Shown piece by piece: positions 45,440-56,098 of a stretch of DNA of 64,000 nucleotides (position 1 is the first letter of the stretch; the number at the start of each line of letters is the position of its first letter). Below the pieces are notes generated by a model, which saw only the letters and a list, made by a program, of their open reading frames with translations, searched no databases and was not told the DNA's origin. Both the position numbers and the translations under genes were made by a program. This DNA is from Spinacia oleracea (lineage: Eukaryota > Streptophyta > Magnoliopsida > Caryophyllales > Amaranthaceae), in assembly GCF_020520425.1 (NCBI RefSeq), contig NC_079490.1, positions 4,092,001 to 4,156,000 on the forward strand. The letters run 5' to 3'.

Positions 45440-45800
45440 GATCTCCTGCGTAGGCAATAAACGCTCTATCCATTGAGCTACAGACGATTATATTGATAAG
45501 TTAAATTTGGTAAAAGAAATAAGCGCGCTAGGTTGGGATCGAACCCAAGACCTTCTGCTTAGAAACACAATCTATCCACCACTGAGCTACAGACACAATT
45601 GATGTCACAAGAGGTTACCTCTAAGTTATATTTCTATTTAAACCGTAATTCATGTTAAAAATAATTTACAAAGCAAACCACCATCTGAGATAGCGGTTTT
45701 GTTTTAAAGCAAACTGCTATCTCAGATAGCGGTTTATAACATTGAACCGCCATCTTTGCTTTAAAACGAAACCGCTATCTCATATGGCGGTTCAATGCTG
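45357..45800. repeat. Composite repeat: CCGCTATCT palindromes around a SINE dimer
   Basis: Near-palindromes of the type AACCGCTATCTNAGATAGCGGTT occur at about 45356-45382, 45676-45700, 45711-45736, and in diverged form at 45742-45760 and 45768-45795. The part between the first and second holds two tandem tRNA-like units. I do not recognise this element. Confidence 0.8.
45385..45600 (-). mobile_element. Dimeric tRNA-derived SINE, minus strand
   Basis: Two units read on the minus strand: TCTGTAGCTCAGTGGTGGAT ... GGTTCGATCCCAACC and TCTGTAGCTCAATGGATAGA ... GGTTTGACCCCTACC. Each has D-arm and T-arm-like boxes and ends in a T-rich tail containing TTTTACCA. Neither folds as a clean tRNA acceptor by eye, so SINE heads are more likely than functional tRNA genes. 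Confidence 0.65.
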
Positions 45801-46257
45801 AACCAGGAAAAAAAAATTACTTCTCTTTCTCCTTTGCTTACGTGGACGGTATGGTAGGAAATAACTTAGAAAGTAGCGTATTTAGGGAATTATTGAATCT
45901 TTATGCAATATTAAAGGAAATCGCTCCATAAAATCTCACTCATGTTATTTTATTTAATAAACGGGCTTGAACCCTAAATTATACACAAAATTGGAATATT
46001 AGGGAAAATAAAGTTAATAACAATCTTAGCTAGTGTACTATTCTTAGCTCCTCAAGCTATAATGTGAACGTGGTATATATACTTTAGGTCTCCTCAAGGT
46101 AATGTGAACGTGGGTATAGAAAAGACTCAAAGTGGGATCATGAAAATGTTATATAGGTCTCCTCAATTGTGTGAAACTGTGAATTCGTAAACTTCCTTAA
46201 CATTTCAAGTTTTGAACTCTAACACATAATTTTGTGAACATGTTTTGGGAAGGTGGG
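45801..46257. other. Spacer with short direct repeat
   Basis: No coding signal. The phrase GGTCTCCTCAAGGTAATGTG and a variant recur near 46025-46160. Otherwise AT-rich and unremarkable. Confidence 0.4.
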
Positions 46258-46990
46258 ATTAGGTGCAGAGATGTTTATGAGTGGGAAGTAAAAGTAAAAA
46301 ACAGTAATTTACCTTACAAAATCATAACCTTTTCCTGTTTCAACTCTTTCATGTGGTAACATTTGACTAAAATCTAGAAAATAATTTGGAATTGTTTATG
46401 GAGTACTCCAAACATAGGAAATGAGTGATCCTAATTGTTTCTACTTTCTAGTTAGGTCATTTATATCCAAACAAATTATACTCGCTATGTATTATGTTAT
46501 TTGGACTTTTTATTTCACCTCAAGTACATGTGTCGGATCATCGACCCTTTAACATGGGCATGGACACATACTTTGACACTTCTTTTTTTGACTTAAATCA
46601 TGGGGAAAATTCAGATTCAAGTCGAGTCGGACACTTGGACAACCCATGTCCAACACTAGCTAGTACCCGAGTCCAAGTAACATAGGCTATGTATGCATTC
46701 GACCTGATCAACTATAGCTGCCCCGCTGGTCCGACCCTACCCGAAAAAGAACGGGTTTGGGTAGCATAAAATATGTTGTAGACCAAAAGCCGAGGCAGGT
46801 CCGGAAAAAGTCTTTTTCCGCCCGCAAAGCCCGCACCAAATTTATGGGCTTGGGCATGATTTTTGTGTCAAAGTCCGGCCCGCCCCGAATTTGGATCACC
46901 TCTAGTATGTATATACAAAGATGCTAGCTAGAAAACAGAAGTGGAAGGATATGACAGCTTAGGAAAGGGACAAGGAATGCTGGGACTCTT
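46258..46990 (-). pseudogene. Decayed duplicate of the receptor-kinase 3' end
   Basis: It matches 49108-49720: GGTGCAGAGATGTTTATGAG at the left, TTTGACTAAAATCT, then TTTCTACTTTCTAGT, TATACAAAGATGCTAG, and AATGCTGGGACTCTTT at the right. The last phrase corresponds to the final codons and stop of the intact receptor kinase. The copy has gained its own insertions (46493-46690 and 46697-46903) and the rest of the kinase is missing. Confidence 0.7.
46697..46903. mobile_element. GGGCC-type element, second subfamily
   Basis: Ends contain GACCTGATCA and GGATCACCTCTAG as in 29867-30131. The interior has CCCGAAAAAGAACGGGTTTG and GTCCGGCCCGCCCCG. TATGTAT on both sides may be a decayed target duplication. 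Confidence 0.6.
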
Positions 46991-49107
46991 TAATACTCAT
47001 GAGCACAATAACCGCGCACAAAAAGTTATTCGATTATAACCGATTTGACAACCAGTTAAATATAGTTACTTTAGGCTAAAATGGATAAGGTCCTTTTTAA
47101 CTCCTTAACAATAATACAAATGATCGAGGTCTTGGCAAATATTAAAGGACGAGGCCACAAGGACCCCATTAATAATCAATGTGTTCATTAAGTTACAGGT
47201 TCGAATCTCCTTTCTAATTTATAATGCTAGGCTCATTGGGACAAAAAAGAAAGAGTTGTGCGATTTGTGGCGGTAATTCAAGAGTTCGCGTTTCTGCTCA
47301 ACTGATCAAAACAGTTTACCCGCCAAAAAAACAAACAAACACGAAGCTGTCAACGAAACGTTTCCTGCTCTTCAAACCCTAGGTAACGTCGAAACGCCTA
47401 AGGTTTTCTTATTTTGTTTATGGAATTGAATCATTTTGTGCTTATTTTCATTGAATGCTGATGATTTTCTTTATCCTTTAAGGTTGTCGTTAACCAATTG
47501 GAATTCGATTTGTAAAATTAGGGTTTTTGCGTTTGATCTTTCTTAATCGGATTGAATTAGTCGATTAGGGTGAACGGAATTGAATCATACGCTTAAATTG
47601 AAAATTTTAGGGTTTTCGTGATTGATTTTTCTGAATTGGACTGAGTAAGTGGATGGATTATATTGAATGGAATTGAATTATACAATTACATTCAATATAC
47701 GGTTAGGGTTTTCGGCGATTGATTTGTAAATTGGTTGAGCAAGTAGATTAGGGTGAATGGAATTGAATTATATGCTTAAATTGAAAAATTTTAGGCTTTT
47801 CGTGATTGTTTTTTCTGAATTGGATTGAGTAAGTGGATTAGATTGAATGGAATTGATTGTACTATTACATTCAATATATGGTCAGGTTTTAGGGATTGGT
47901 TTTTCTAAATTGGGGTTGAATAAGTAGATTAGATTGAGTGGAACTGAAATTTATGTTTAAAGTATGGTAAACCCAAAGCTGAAATTTCTGTATCTGTTGC
48001 AACCTATTGACCTGTTGTTAAACTTGGTTCATTAACTTTTAGTTTATGGAGTTTGTACGTATATAGCTTGATCATGGGGAGAGGAAGTAAAAGTCCATAG
48101 CGGTTATGTATCAAAAATGGTATGGAAATGAAAAAATGGTATAAAATAAGAACAATGGTATAAAAAAAGAACAATTGTATAAAAAACAAGAACAATGGTA
48201 TATCGAACAATGGTGTTTTTATGTGAAAAATGACGTTTTAATGTGAAAATGGCGTGTTTGTGTGATGCGAAATTACCAGCATACCCATGTGATGTGTTTA
48301 TAAAAACATAGTTGTGTGCCGCCTCTCCGTTCTCGGTCATGGGGAGGGGGAGCTCAGTTGGTAGAAGCTTACCCCCGGTTTTCGTGGTCGTGAGATTGAA
48401 TCTACATTAAGTTCTGGGGGATTTTATATTAAAATTGTTTCCCGCACCAATTGTTGACTGTACATTTGAGAGCATGTATATACATTAACTGGTTCTTATA
48501 AGATTTTATTGCAGTCGAACGATATAATGACTAACGAGTAATATTTGTTTAGTCACTTGAAGAAAAGTGTAAGACAACCTAGATCTTCAATATGTACCAC
48601 TTAATTTTTATTGAATTATTGTAATGTTTTTCAAGTTCTTATCTAATCCAGTTTATGAATTCGAACAGGCTTATGGATTTGGAATGTTATGTAGTTATGA
48701 CTGACTGGTCCCGTTGTGCAATCAACAAGCTCTAACTGGAAGTTTTGTGGAAGACTGCTATCATGTCTTTTCGGAGGTATTACTTTACCTTAAAAATGTT
48801 ATGCTGATTTCCATTGTCAATATTTTTGATTTAAAAGAACATTCCTACTTTGATTGAATGCTTGTCTCCAAACATTCGTTGTCAAATGTGCTTCTTTGTG
48901 ACTTTGTGAGAAAGGGCGGAACAACTTTGTCCTATGAACACCACAACTGTCAATGTAGAGTGAATATTGTTGTTCCTCAACAAGATTGTAAGTCTTAGAC
49001 TCGCCGTTTCATTTGCTTCTTTCAAGGACAGATACGTGCCCTATTATACCAAGACGTTGATGACATAAGAACCATAGATAATATAGTGGCTGGTGTCAAT
49101 GACGCTT
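46991..49107. other. Repeat-rich spacer left of the receptor kinase
   Basis: Contains a SINE-like unit near 47150-47250 (GGTTCGAATCTCC), a sequence at 47230-47400 that could be a 5' UTR with a donor (AAACCCTAGGTAACG), a tandem repeat, a short minisatellite (GAACAATGGTATA units, 48115-48210) and a SINE-like unit near 48345-48430 (GAGCTCAGTTGGTAGAAGCT ... GTCGTGAGATTGAATC). A stretch near 48700-48780 resembles the 5' flank of the receptor kinase. No coding exon is supported. Confidence 0.55.
47480..47945. repeat. Tandem repeat, period about 181 bp
   Basis: The phrase GCTTAAATTGAAAA(A)TTTTAGG recurs at about 47591 and 47771, and TACATTCAATATA recurs at about 47685 and 47867. Each unit has two related halves with GATTTGTAAA or GTTTTTTCTGAATTGGA-type sequence. 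Confidence 0.75.
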
Positions 49108-49216
49108 GGTGCAGAGATGTTTATGAGTGGGTAGTAAAAGTGAAACTTCAGCAAATTACCTTACCAATACCTTTATTGTGACAACTATTTTCTGTGGAGA
49201 AATTTGACTAAAATCT

Positions 49217-49470
49217 AATGATGGTTGTGGGTCGGTCGGTCTTCCGGACGAGCCCACAGCCTGTGGGCCTGAACGGGCCCGCCCACACCAAGCCACTCTG
49301 CATCGTGTCGGGACGGGCCAAAAGTTGCAAAATAGGGCCCAGATCCACGGGCCGTCGTGCTTAAACCTAATTTAAATGTTGTGCCGTACCTTGTCGTGTC
49401 TTTTCCAAAAAATGTGGCCCACAACTTCGTGCTCTGTCGGGTTGGGCCGGGCCAGGCCACAACAATATTT
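49217..49470. mobile_element. GGGCC-family element (copy 4) with 9-bp target duplication and an empty-site match
   Basis: ACTAAAATC is repeated directly at 49208-49216 and 49471-49479. The duplicate segment near 46365-46385 has one ACTAAAATC and no insert, as for an unoccupied site. Ends are AATGATGGTTGTGGG and the complement of CCACAACAATATT. Confidence 0.9.
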
Positions 49471-49681
49471 ACTAAAATCGGATCAGTTTGATGGTTTATG
49501 GAGTAAATAGGAACGGAGATATTCATCATAATTATTTCTACTTTCTAGTCACCATCATGTATTCATATTGCCATGTCAGTTTTCTTGTTAAGTCATTTAT
49601 ATTCAGACACATTATCATCACTATGTATGTAAATATACAAAGATGCTAGGAAAAAAGAAGTGGAAGGACATTAATTACAGT

Positions 49682-52600
49682 TTAGGAAAGGGTGAAGGAC
49701 TGCTGGGACTCTTTTTTCATCCTTGCTGCAGGATTTGCATCTTCTAACTGCTTCACAACATCTCTCATGGTTGGCCTTTTTCTTGGCTCCCTTTCAGTGC
49801 ATCTTAAGGCTATGAACAATACATCGTATACTTGTTCCATGACTTTCGAGTCCTGAAACTCTTCTAGAAGGGTGGCATCGATCACCTTTTCGATCTGTTC
49901 AGAACAGTGCCACACTGATCTTGTCCATCCTACTAAATCCATCCCTTCTGGAAAAGATGGATCCACAACTTTCTTTCTTGTTAACACTTCGAGCAAAACC
50001 ACTCCATAGCTGTACACATCCGACTCCTTACTTGATGTTGTCTTATAGGCAGTTTCTGTACCGTTTAAATTGTTGAAATAAGTTAACTAAGTTGATTTTC
50101 ACAAGCAAGGGGGGAGGGGATTTTCTTGACAAAATTAAGGAAAAATTATTTTTTACCACCTAAAAAAACCGGAAATTTGTTTATTACCACCTAAAAAACT
50201 AAAACTTGTATTTTAACACCTCTACCTGAGCTTGAGAGCGCTAGGATAAAAGGAGAAGGAGAATGGGAAAATAGATGAAACCGTTATGTGGGGGGCCAAA
50301 ATAACGGTAATATTTATGATATTTTCTTTTTTTCCATGATTTCATGTATTTAATTCCCTTCTCGCCCCCTACCTCTTTCTCTTCCATGCATTCACATAAT
50401 TTTTCCTCCCATTAATTTCCAAAATTGACAAATTCAATGGCTCTAAAGAGTAGAGGATGCAAGAATTTTAAAAAAAAACCGCAGAGGAAGTGTAAAAAGT
50501 CGGAGGGAAATTGAATTAGTGGGCCCCCACATAACGGTTTTTTCTATTTTCCCGTTTTCAGGTGGTAAAAAACGTTTTAACTTCTTTTTTTCATAAGGTA
50601 AAATGCGATTTTAGTTTTTTAGGTGGTAAAAAAGAAAATCGATTTTTATAGGGGGTAAAAAACAATTTATCAAAAAAATAATTACATAAAAAAATGAAGT
50701 ATTACCTGGAGCAATGTAGCCTATTGTCCCAGGAAGAGCAAAGGACTGTGTTGAAATAGAACTTTGATGTAGAAGCTTCGCAATGCCAAAGTCCGAGATG
50801 TGTGATTCCATTTCTGAGTCAAGGAGTATGTTCTCAGGCTTTATATCACGGTGTAAAATAGGAGGATCACAATCGAAGTGGAGGTAAGATAATCCATGTG
50901 CTATTCCAAGAGCTATATTGTACCTAACATCCCACCTTATTACTGACAGAGGACTCCTCCTGTGAAGAACATCCCCAAGGCTACCATTTTCCATGAATTC
51001 ATACAGTATTAACCCATAATTCTTTGTCAACCAAAAGTTCTTCAGTTTCACTAGATTCCTATGCTTGATCTGCCCCAATGTCTCAATTTCTCTCATCATG
51101 CTCATACTCGTGCCTCTTTCTTCTCCAATTTCGATTCTCTTGACAGCATAAACTTCATTCGGGCCTAATACAGCCCTGTAAACGGTTCCATGGCCTCCCC
51201 TTCCTATGATGTACTGGTCATCAAGATTTCCTGTACACTCCATTATCTTGCTAAATGAGTAAGCAGATTTTCCCGTGGTTGAAGCTTCAACGTCTTTTTT
51301 CTGTTGTTTTCGCCACTTGACAAGCACGTAACATAGAGAAAGTGCAACGAGTAATGTGAAGAGTGATGATCCAAGAACTATCATTGCTATCTGAATGCCA
51401 CGAAGTCTTTCCTTTTGATTATTATCCTGTTTTTTAGCTTTACACATTCTGATTCGCCCATTCCCTACACAGGTGGACCCACCAGAGTGATTACAGTCGA
51501 CACAAAGCTCGGGATTCCCAAGAAAGGATGACGGCGATATGTCAAACAGCTTCACCAGAGATGGAGGAATTGGACCGGTGAAGAGATTATATGAGATGTT
51601 CACGGTATCTAAACCCGGCATTTCACCAAGAGACTCCAACGAACCTGTCAGATGGTTGTGAGAAACATCTATCCGCTGTAAACTGGCCAATCTCTGAAAA
51701 TCAGTGGGTAAATGAGCTGTTAACCTGTTGTTACTAAGATTCAAGGCAGACAGTATCAAATTCTCCGATGCAGTGATCGAGGAAGGAATTGGTCCGTCTA
51801 GCGAATTCCCACCAAGATGAAGTTCTTGAAGCATCTGAAGTTCAGACAAAAATGATGGAACTCCTCCAATGAGATGATTCTCGCTCAAATCTAAGTAAGA
51901 TAAGGATGTTAAACTTCCAAAACTTGACGGAATTGTTCCGTTCAATGAGTTGAAAGACAGGTCCAACTTAAGTAACTTATTCCACTTCCCAAGTTCAGAG
52001 GGTAACAGACCCTCTAAATTATTGCGAGACATGAAAATATAACGGAGTTCTGTCAAGTTTCCGAGCTCTGGAGGTAGAGAACCAGAAAGGTTATTGTTGG
52101 TGAAATTGATCCAGGTGAGACTCTGACAGTTGCCAAGGGTTAAAGGGACTTTTCCATGAATCTTATTTCCGCTCAAGTCAATGAAAGAGAGACTATGATC
52201 TTCTTTAAACTCCGGAATTACCCCTGTAAGGTTATTTTGTTCAAACCTTAACCTTAACAAACTCGAGCAAGTTCCAACGTCAGACGGTATGTTTCCACTC
52301 AGCATATTGTACCCCATTTCCAGCTGCTGTAGTTGTTTATTGAGGCAAAGGTGAGGCGGAATATCCCCTGTAAACTTATTGTTTGTGACATCAATCATCA
52401 CCAAACTGGTGCTATTCACCCCCAAGCCATGAGGTATGATCCCAGAAAACAGGTTGTCATATATTGAAAGATTTTTCAGGTTTTTGAGCTCTGTTAGTTC
52501 AACAGGCAACTCCCCTGATAAGCTGTTATTATAAATAAGAATCAGCTCAAGAGTCTGTATCTTCCAAATAACTTGTGGAAACTCACCTGTTAGGCGGTTA

Positions 52601-53700
52601 TTATGTAACTGAAGGCGGGTTAAACTAGTTAACATCCCGAGTTCTGTTGGAACTTCACCCTCGAGTTTGTTGTCGTTAAGTAGCAACTCCGTCAAAAACT
52701 TGCAGTTTCCGAGTTCTGAGGGTATATTTCCAGACAACGAGTTTTCAGCTAGGTAAAGAAGTGACAGTTCAGTGAGCAGACCAAAATAAGATGGGATTGT
52801 CCCTACTAGTTTGTTAGTCATGGCGGCGAAGATTGACAGGTTTGTACAGTGGCTCAGCCCTTGTGGAATAACACCAGTAAAATGGTTTTCTGACAAGACT
52901 AAACTCTGCAAATTCCTGCAGCTACCTGAATTCAGAGAAGGAATTGTACCGTTCAGATTGTTTGTGCTTACATCTAGAACAACTAAATTTTCGAGGTTGA
53001 TCAGACTCGAAGGTAACAAACCGGTTAAGAGGTTTTCTTCTAGATACACTTCTTGGAGTGCTGAACATTTTCCAATCGAAGGCGGTATTGAACCAGACAA
53101 CTGGTTTTCGTGAACCCAAAAGCTCACCAGTTCAGTTGCATTCCCTATATTTGAAGGGATGGACCCATTAAGCTGGTTATTATTGAGGTAAACATACTGA
53201 AGTTCTGGGATCTGAAACAAAGACTCAGGAATCTGACCCACTAATGAATTCTCATAAAGGCTAAGGGCCAGCAGATTTTGCAGGTTTCCCAAATTTGATG
53301 GGATTTCACCAGTGAGATTGTTTCCTGAAAGGTCCAACTGCTGAAGAAGGATACAGTTGGAGATCTCAACAGGAATTGAACCAGATAGTGCGTTTAAACT
53401 GAGATCAAGGGTCTGTAAATAACCCAATTTACCAATTTCAGGCCCCAAATGACCAGAAATGCCATAATTGGACAAGTTCAGGTAAATTACATTCTGCTTT
53501 TTATCACATTCAATACCTTCCCATGAACAAGGGGTAAGTTGGGAAGAGTTCCAGCTATGTTTTACAGTTTTCGGTACCGCCCATTCGCTTAAAAGTGATA
53601 CTAAAGCCAACCCATCAGAGCTCAAAGCAGATAAATTACTGAACAAAACAGTGGTAACACAGAACAATAGCAAGATGGTAAAGTTCCTATTGTTTTCCAT
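49682..53700 (-). CDS. PEPR1: LRR receptor-like kinase, PEPR1/PEPR2-like (subfamily XI)
   Basis: Exon 1 is 53700-50706 and exon 2 is 50055-49682; the split Glu codon restores GYIAPE. The protein has 1122 aa, close to Arabidopsis PEPR1. A signal peptide covers about 1-25 and the LRR cap has SWNSSQLTPCSWEGIECD (49-66). About 26 leucine-rich repeats follow to residue 715, with a transmembrane span at about 770-795. The kinase has IGRGGHGTVYRA, K854 in YAVKR, HRDIKPEN (950-957), SDFGIAK (D970) and GTIGYIAPE, so it is an RD kinase with all catalytic residues. GLGVNSTSLVMIDVTNNK and the kinase style match PEP receptors, which sense endogenous danger peptides at the plasma membrane. The assignment is by family resemblance; a close XI-class relative is possible. 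The single intron position is typical. The intron holds a MITE. Confidence 0.92.
50121..50689. mobile_element. MITE filling the receptor-kinase intron
   Basis: Left arm TCTTGACAAAATTAAGG and TTTTTTACCACCTAAAAAA; right arm has the complements (TTTTTTAGGTGGTAAAAAA, TATAGGGGGTAAAAAACAAT and ATCAAAAAAATAAT). CCGTTATGTGGGGG / CCCCCACATAACGG is an inner stem. It occupies most of the 650-bp intron and ends about 16 bases from exon 1. Confidence 0.82.
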
Positions 53701-56098
53701 GGCAGGTTAAAATTTTAAAAGTTGCAGGAAAACAGAAGAAGCAACTTTTACCTGGAATTTGGAGAACCTTCACTCACTTCTCATTGTAGGAAAGAAGAAC
53801 CTCCTGTCCTCCTGTATCTGTTGTTTTCTTGGGATTTGGAATTTCTTCTGCTGTTCAATTAAATGCTTATATTCCTAGAAATTCAACCCTGTTTCATGAT
53901 TCAACAAAGACCTTTCCAAATTCTATTCTTTTTGTCCCTTTTGTTTAATAATGAGTTTCATGTGTTTTTTAGCTATTGTATGGCTTAATTTAGTGTAGTA
54001 GGTATGGAATCATGACATCTTATCTTGGGCCTTTTTTTGTTTAAAATGGCACTACATATTAATCTAATCGTCTTCTATATCATGCTGCAGGTGGGAATGT
54101 GAGATTATAGTGGGGGGTCCTACACTCCTACTCTAATGGTACTTTTGGGCTCCCTCGTCATAATAAGTCGGGCTAGGCGGCCGGGCTGACGCAGATCCGT
54201 TGAAGATTGCTTAAGATGTGGACATATGATATCTGGTCCAGGTCTATTTTGTATGTCACCCTTTTTAGTTCTTATCATAAGCTTTGATCTTCTTTTTTGG
54301 TATAAAAATGAAACAGAAAGCAAGTTGATTACACATAATGGTCCATCCACAGATTTATTTATTTTGTTTCCCATTATTTATCGCGTAGTAACCAAAGAGG
54401 GTATTTTAGGAAGAAAAACAAGTTGAGAGATTTGTAAAAAAACTAGAACCTGGCTCTTCAAGTTGTACCACTATTGACTTGATTGTAGTGCTTTGTGAGA
54501 TTATTGCACAATTTATATCGGCTTGAGTCGTCTAGTTTATTATGAGCATATGTAGTGAAACGTATAGATTACGCGTTAAACTTGGTTTATTGACCCTGTT
54601 CTGTATTTGACAAGCTCTAATGGGAAGCTTTGTGAAAGATTATCATGTATCTTGGAGGTTTATTATTGTGATAAAAGATTATCAATAGCTTGAAAACCTG
54701 ATATAGCCTTAAACTTTGACCTTTGTCAATGCTAAGTGTTAATGGTCCAATTAATATTATAGTTCCTTAATACTCAAATAAACTCAGCAAATTAGTTATA
54801 TTGTAACACCTGCAGACTGCAGTAGTAGGGATCGGATTGGGACATGTTTAATGATGGTTGTGGGCCGGGCCAGCCTGAGGCCCAACCCGGCACGGAAAAA
54901 AGCACGGCCCGACATGAGCATGAAGTCGTTGGCCGGGCCTGGTCCCCATTTTTTTTTGAAAAAGCACGACAAGGCACGGCAAGACTTGACTCGACACACG
55001 CTAACTATAGTATAATTAGGCTTAGGACGGACCGACCGGCCCGGGGTCCTATTTTGAAAAGTTTGGCCCGGCCCAGTACAACATGGGCTTTGCGTGGACC
55101 AGTATCGTTCAGGCAGCCTATAGGCTCGACCGAAGCCTGACCCGGCCCGGCCCACAGCCATATTTAGCCGTGTTGGCAGGTAGGTTGGCTCGGCCTGAGG
55201 CCCCAGGGCAAGCCTAGTGCTGGGTTTTGCAGAAATCAACATGGACACGGCTGTTAGATGTTAGCTGTCAGTCGTGATCAATTGATCATACTTATACAAA
55301 AGAACCAAAAATAGAAACTACAAAAGTAGGCAAAAGGACTAGGCCTGACCATGGGTGGGCTGGGGCACGGCACAACGACTGTGTATGTTACGTGCAGCAT
55401 AGGCATAGCCCATGTGGTACGTCGAGTCAGTGCCCACTGACCTGAAGTAGGAGTTGTTGTAGCATGTAGGAACAGGCTAGTTTAGGAATTAGAAGTTTAA
55501 ATGAATTGTGAAAGACATTCTTCTAAGAACCTTACATGATTGAAGAATGTTTTAACCTTATTTTACACCTTTTGTTTCAGATTGTCAGAAATCAGAATAA
55601 CAGTAGAAATTTACTTCAGGTTGCTATAAATTCTTTCTGCTAAAATAATCTCTGAACTGCAGAACATTACCATTTTCAACAAAGACAACAAAAATAAGTT
55701 ACTAAAATAAGAATGTATACATAAACAAGAACTCCCATTCTTTGTATCATAATGTTAGTGATTCCAAAATTACAAAGTCTGGTGTAGTCAACTAGTGAGA
55801 GAGAAAAAAATTAAAAAAAAAAGAACCTTTCCGAGGATCTAATTCACCCAAAGTTCCCAAAATCATAGCAAAAGTGAGCAAACCACTCAAATCCTTTGCT
55901 ATTAATGAACTCCAGGCTAGATCCCTGTGCAATTTCCTTATCATATAAACTGAAAATAAAGAACCCTAACCTCGATCCTCCTAGTTAGTTAATTCTGTTA
56001 AATTGAGTACTATAACAAAATGGTAGGAATCATAAACAAATACTGGTAAAAATATCCCAAACCTTCTTTAATTTCCTTCCATCTTTGTACCCAGGATT
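53701..56098. other. Spacer between the receptor kinase and the AP2 gene
   Basis: Bases 53701-53900 are presumably receptor-kinase 5' UTR and promoter. A stretch near 54595-54665 resembles 48705-48780. A GGGCC element lies at 54849-55165 and a smaller GGGC-rich scrap near 55340-55450. The part after 55500 is AT-rich and probably includes the AP2 gene's 3' UTR. No exon was found. Confidence 0.6.
54849..55165. mobile_element. GGGCC-family element (copy 5)
   Basis: Ends AATGATGGTTGTGGGCC and complement of GGCCCACAGCCATATTT, the same as copy 4. Internal GCACGGCCCGACATGAGCA and AGTATAATTAGGCTTAGG are shared with the family. A decayed 9-bp duplication is possible (GGACATGTT versus AGCCGTGTT). Confidence 0.8.

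Noticed and set aside
45412-45595. Two tRNA genes on the minus strand
   Set aside because: D- and T-arm-like boxes are present, but acceptor stems do not pair well and the two units share T-rich tails, so SINE heads fit better.
47230-47400. First exon of a plus-strand gene with a GTAACG donor
   Set aside because: The sequence looks 5' UTR-like, but no downstream coding exon could be found to support a gene.
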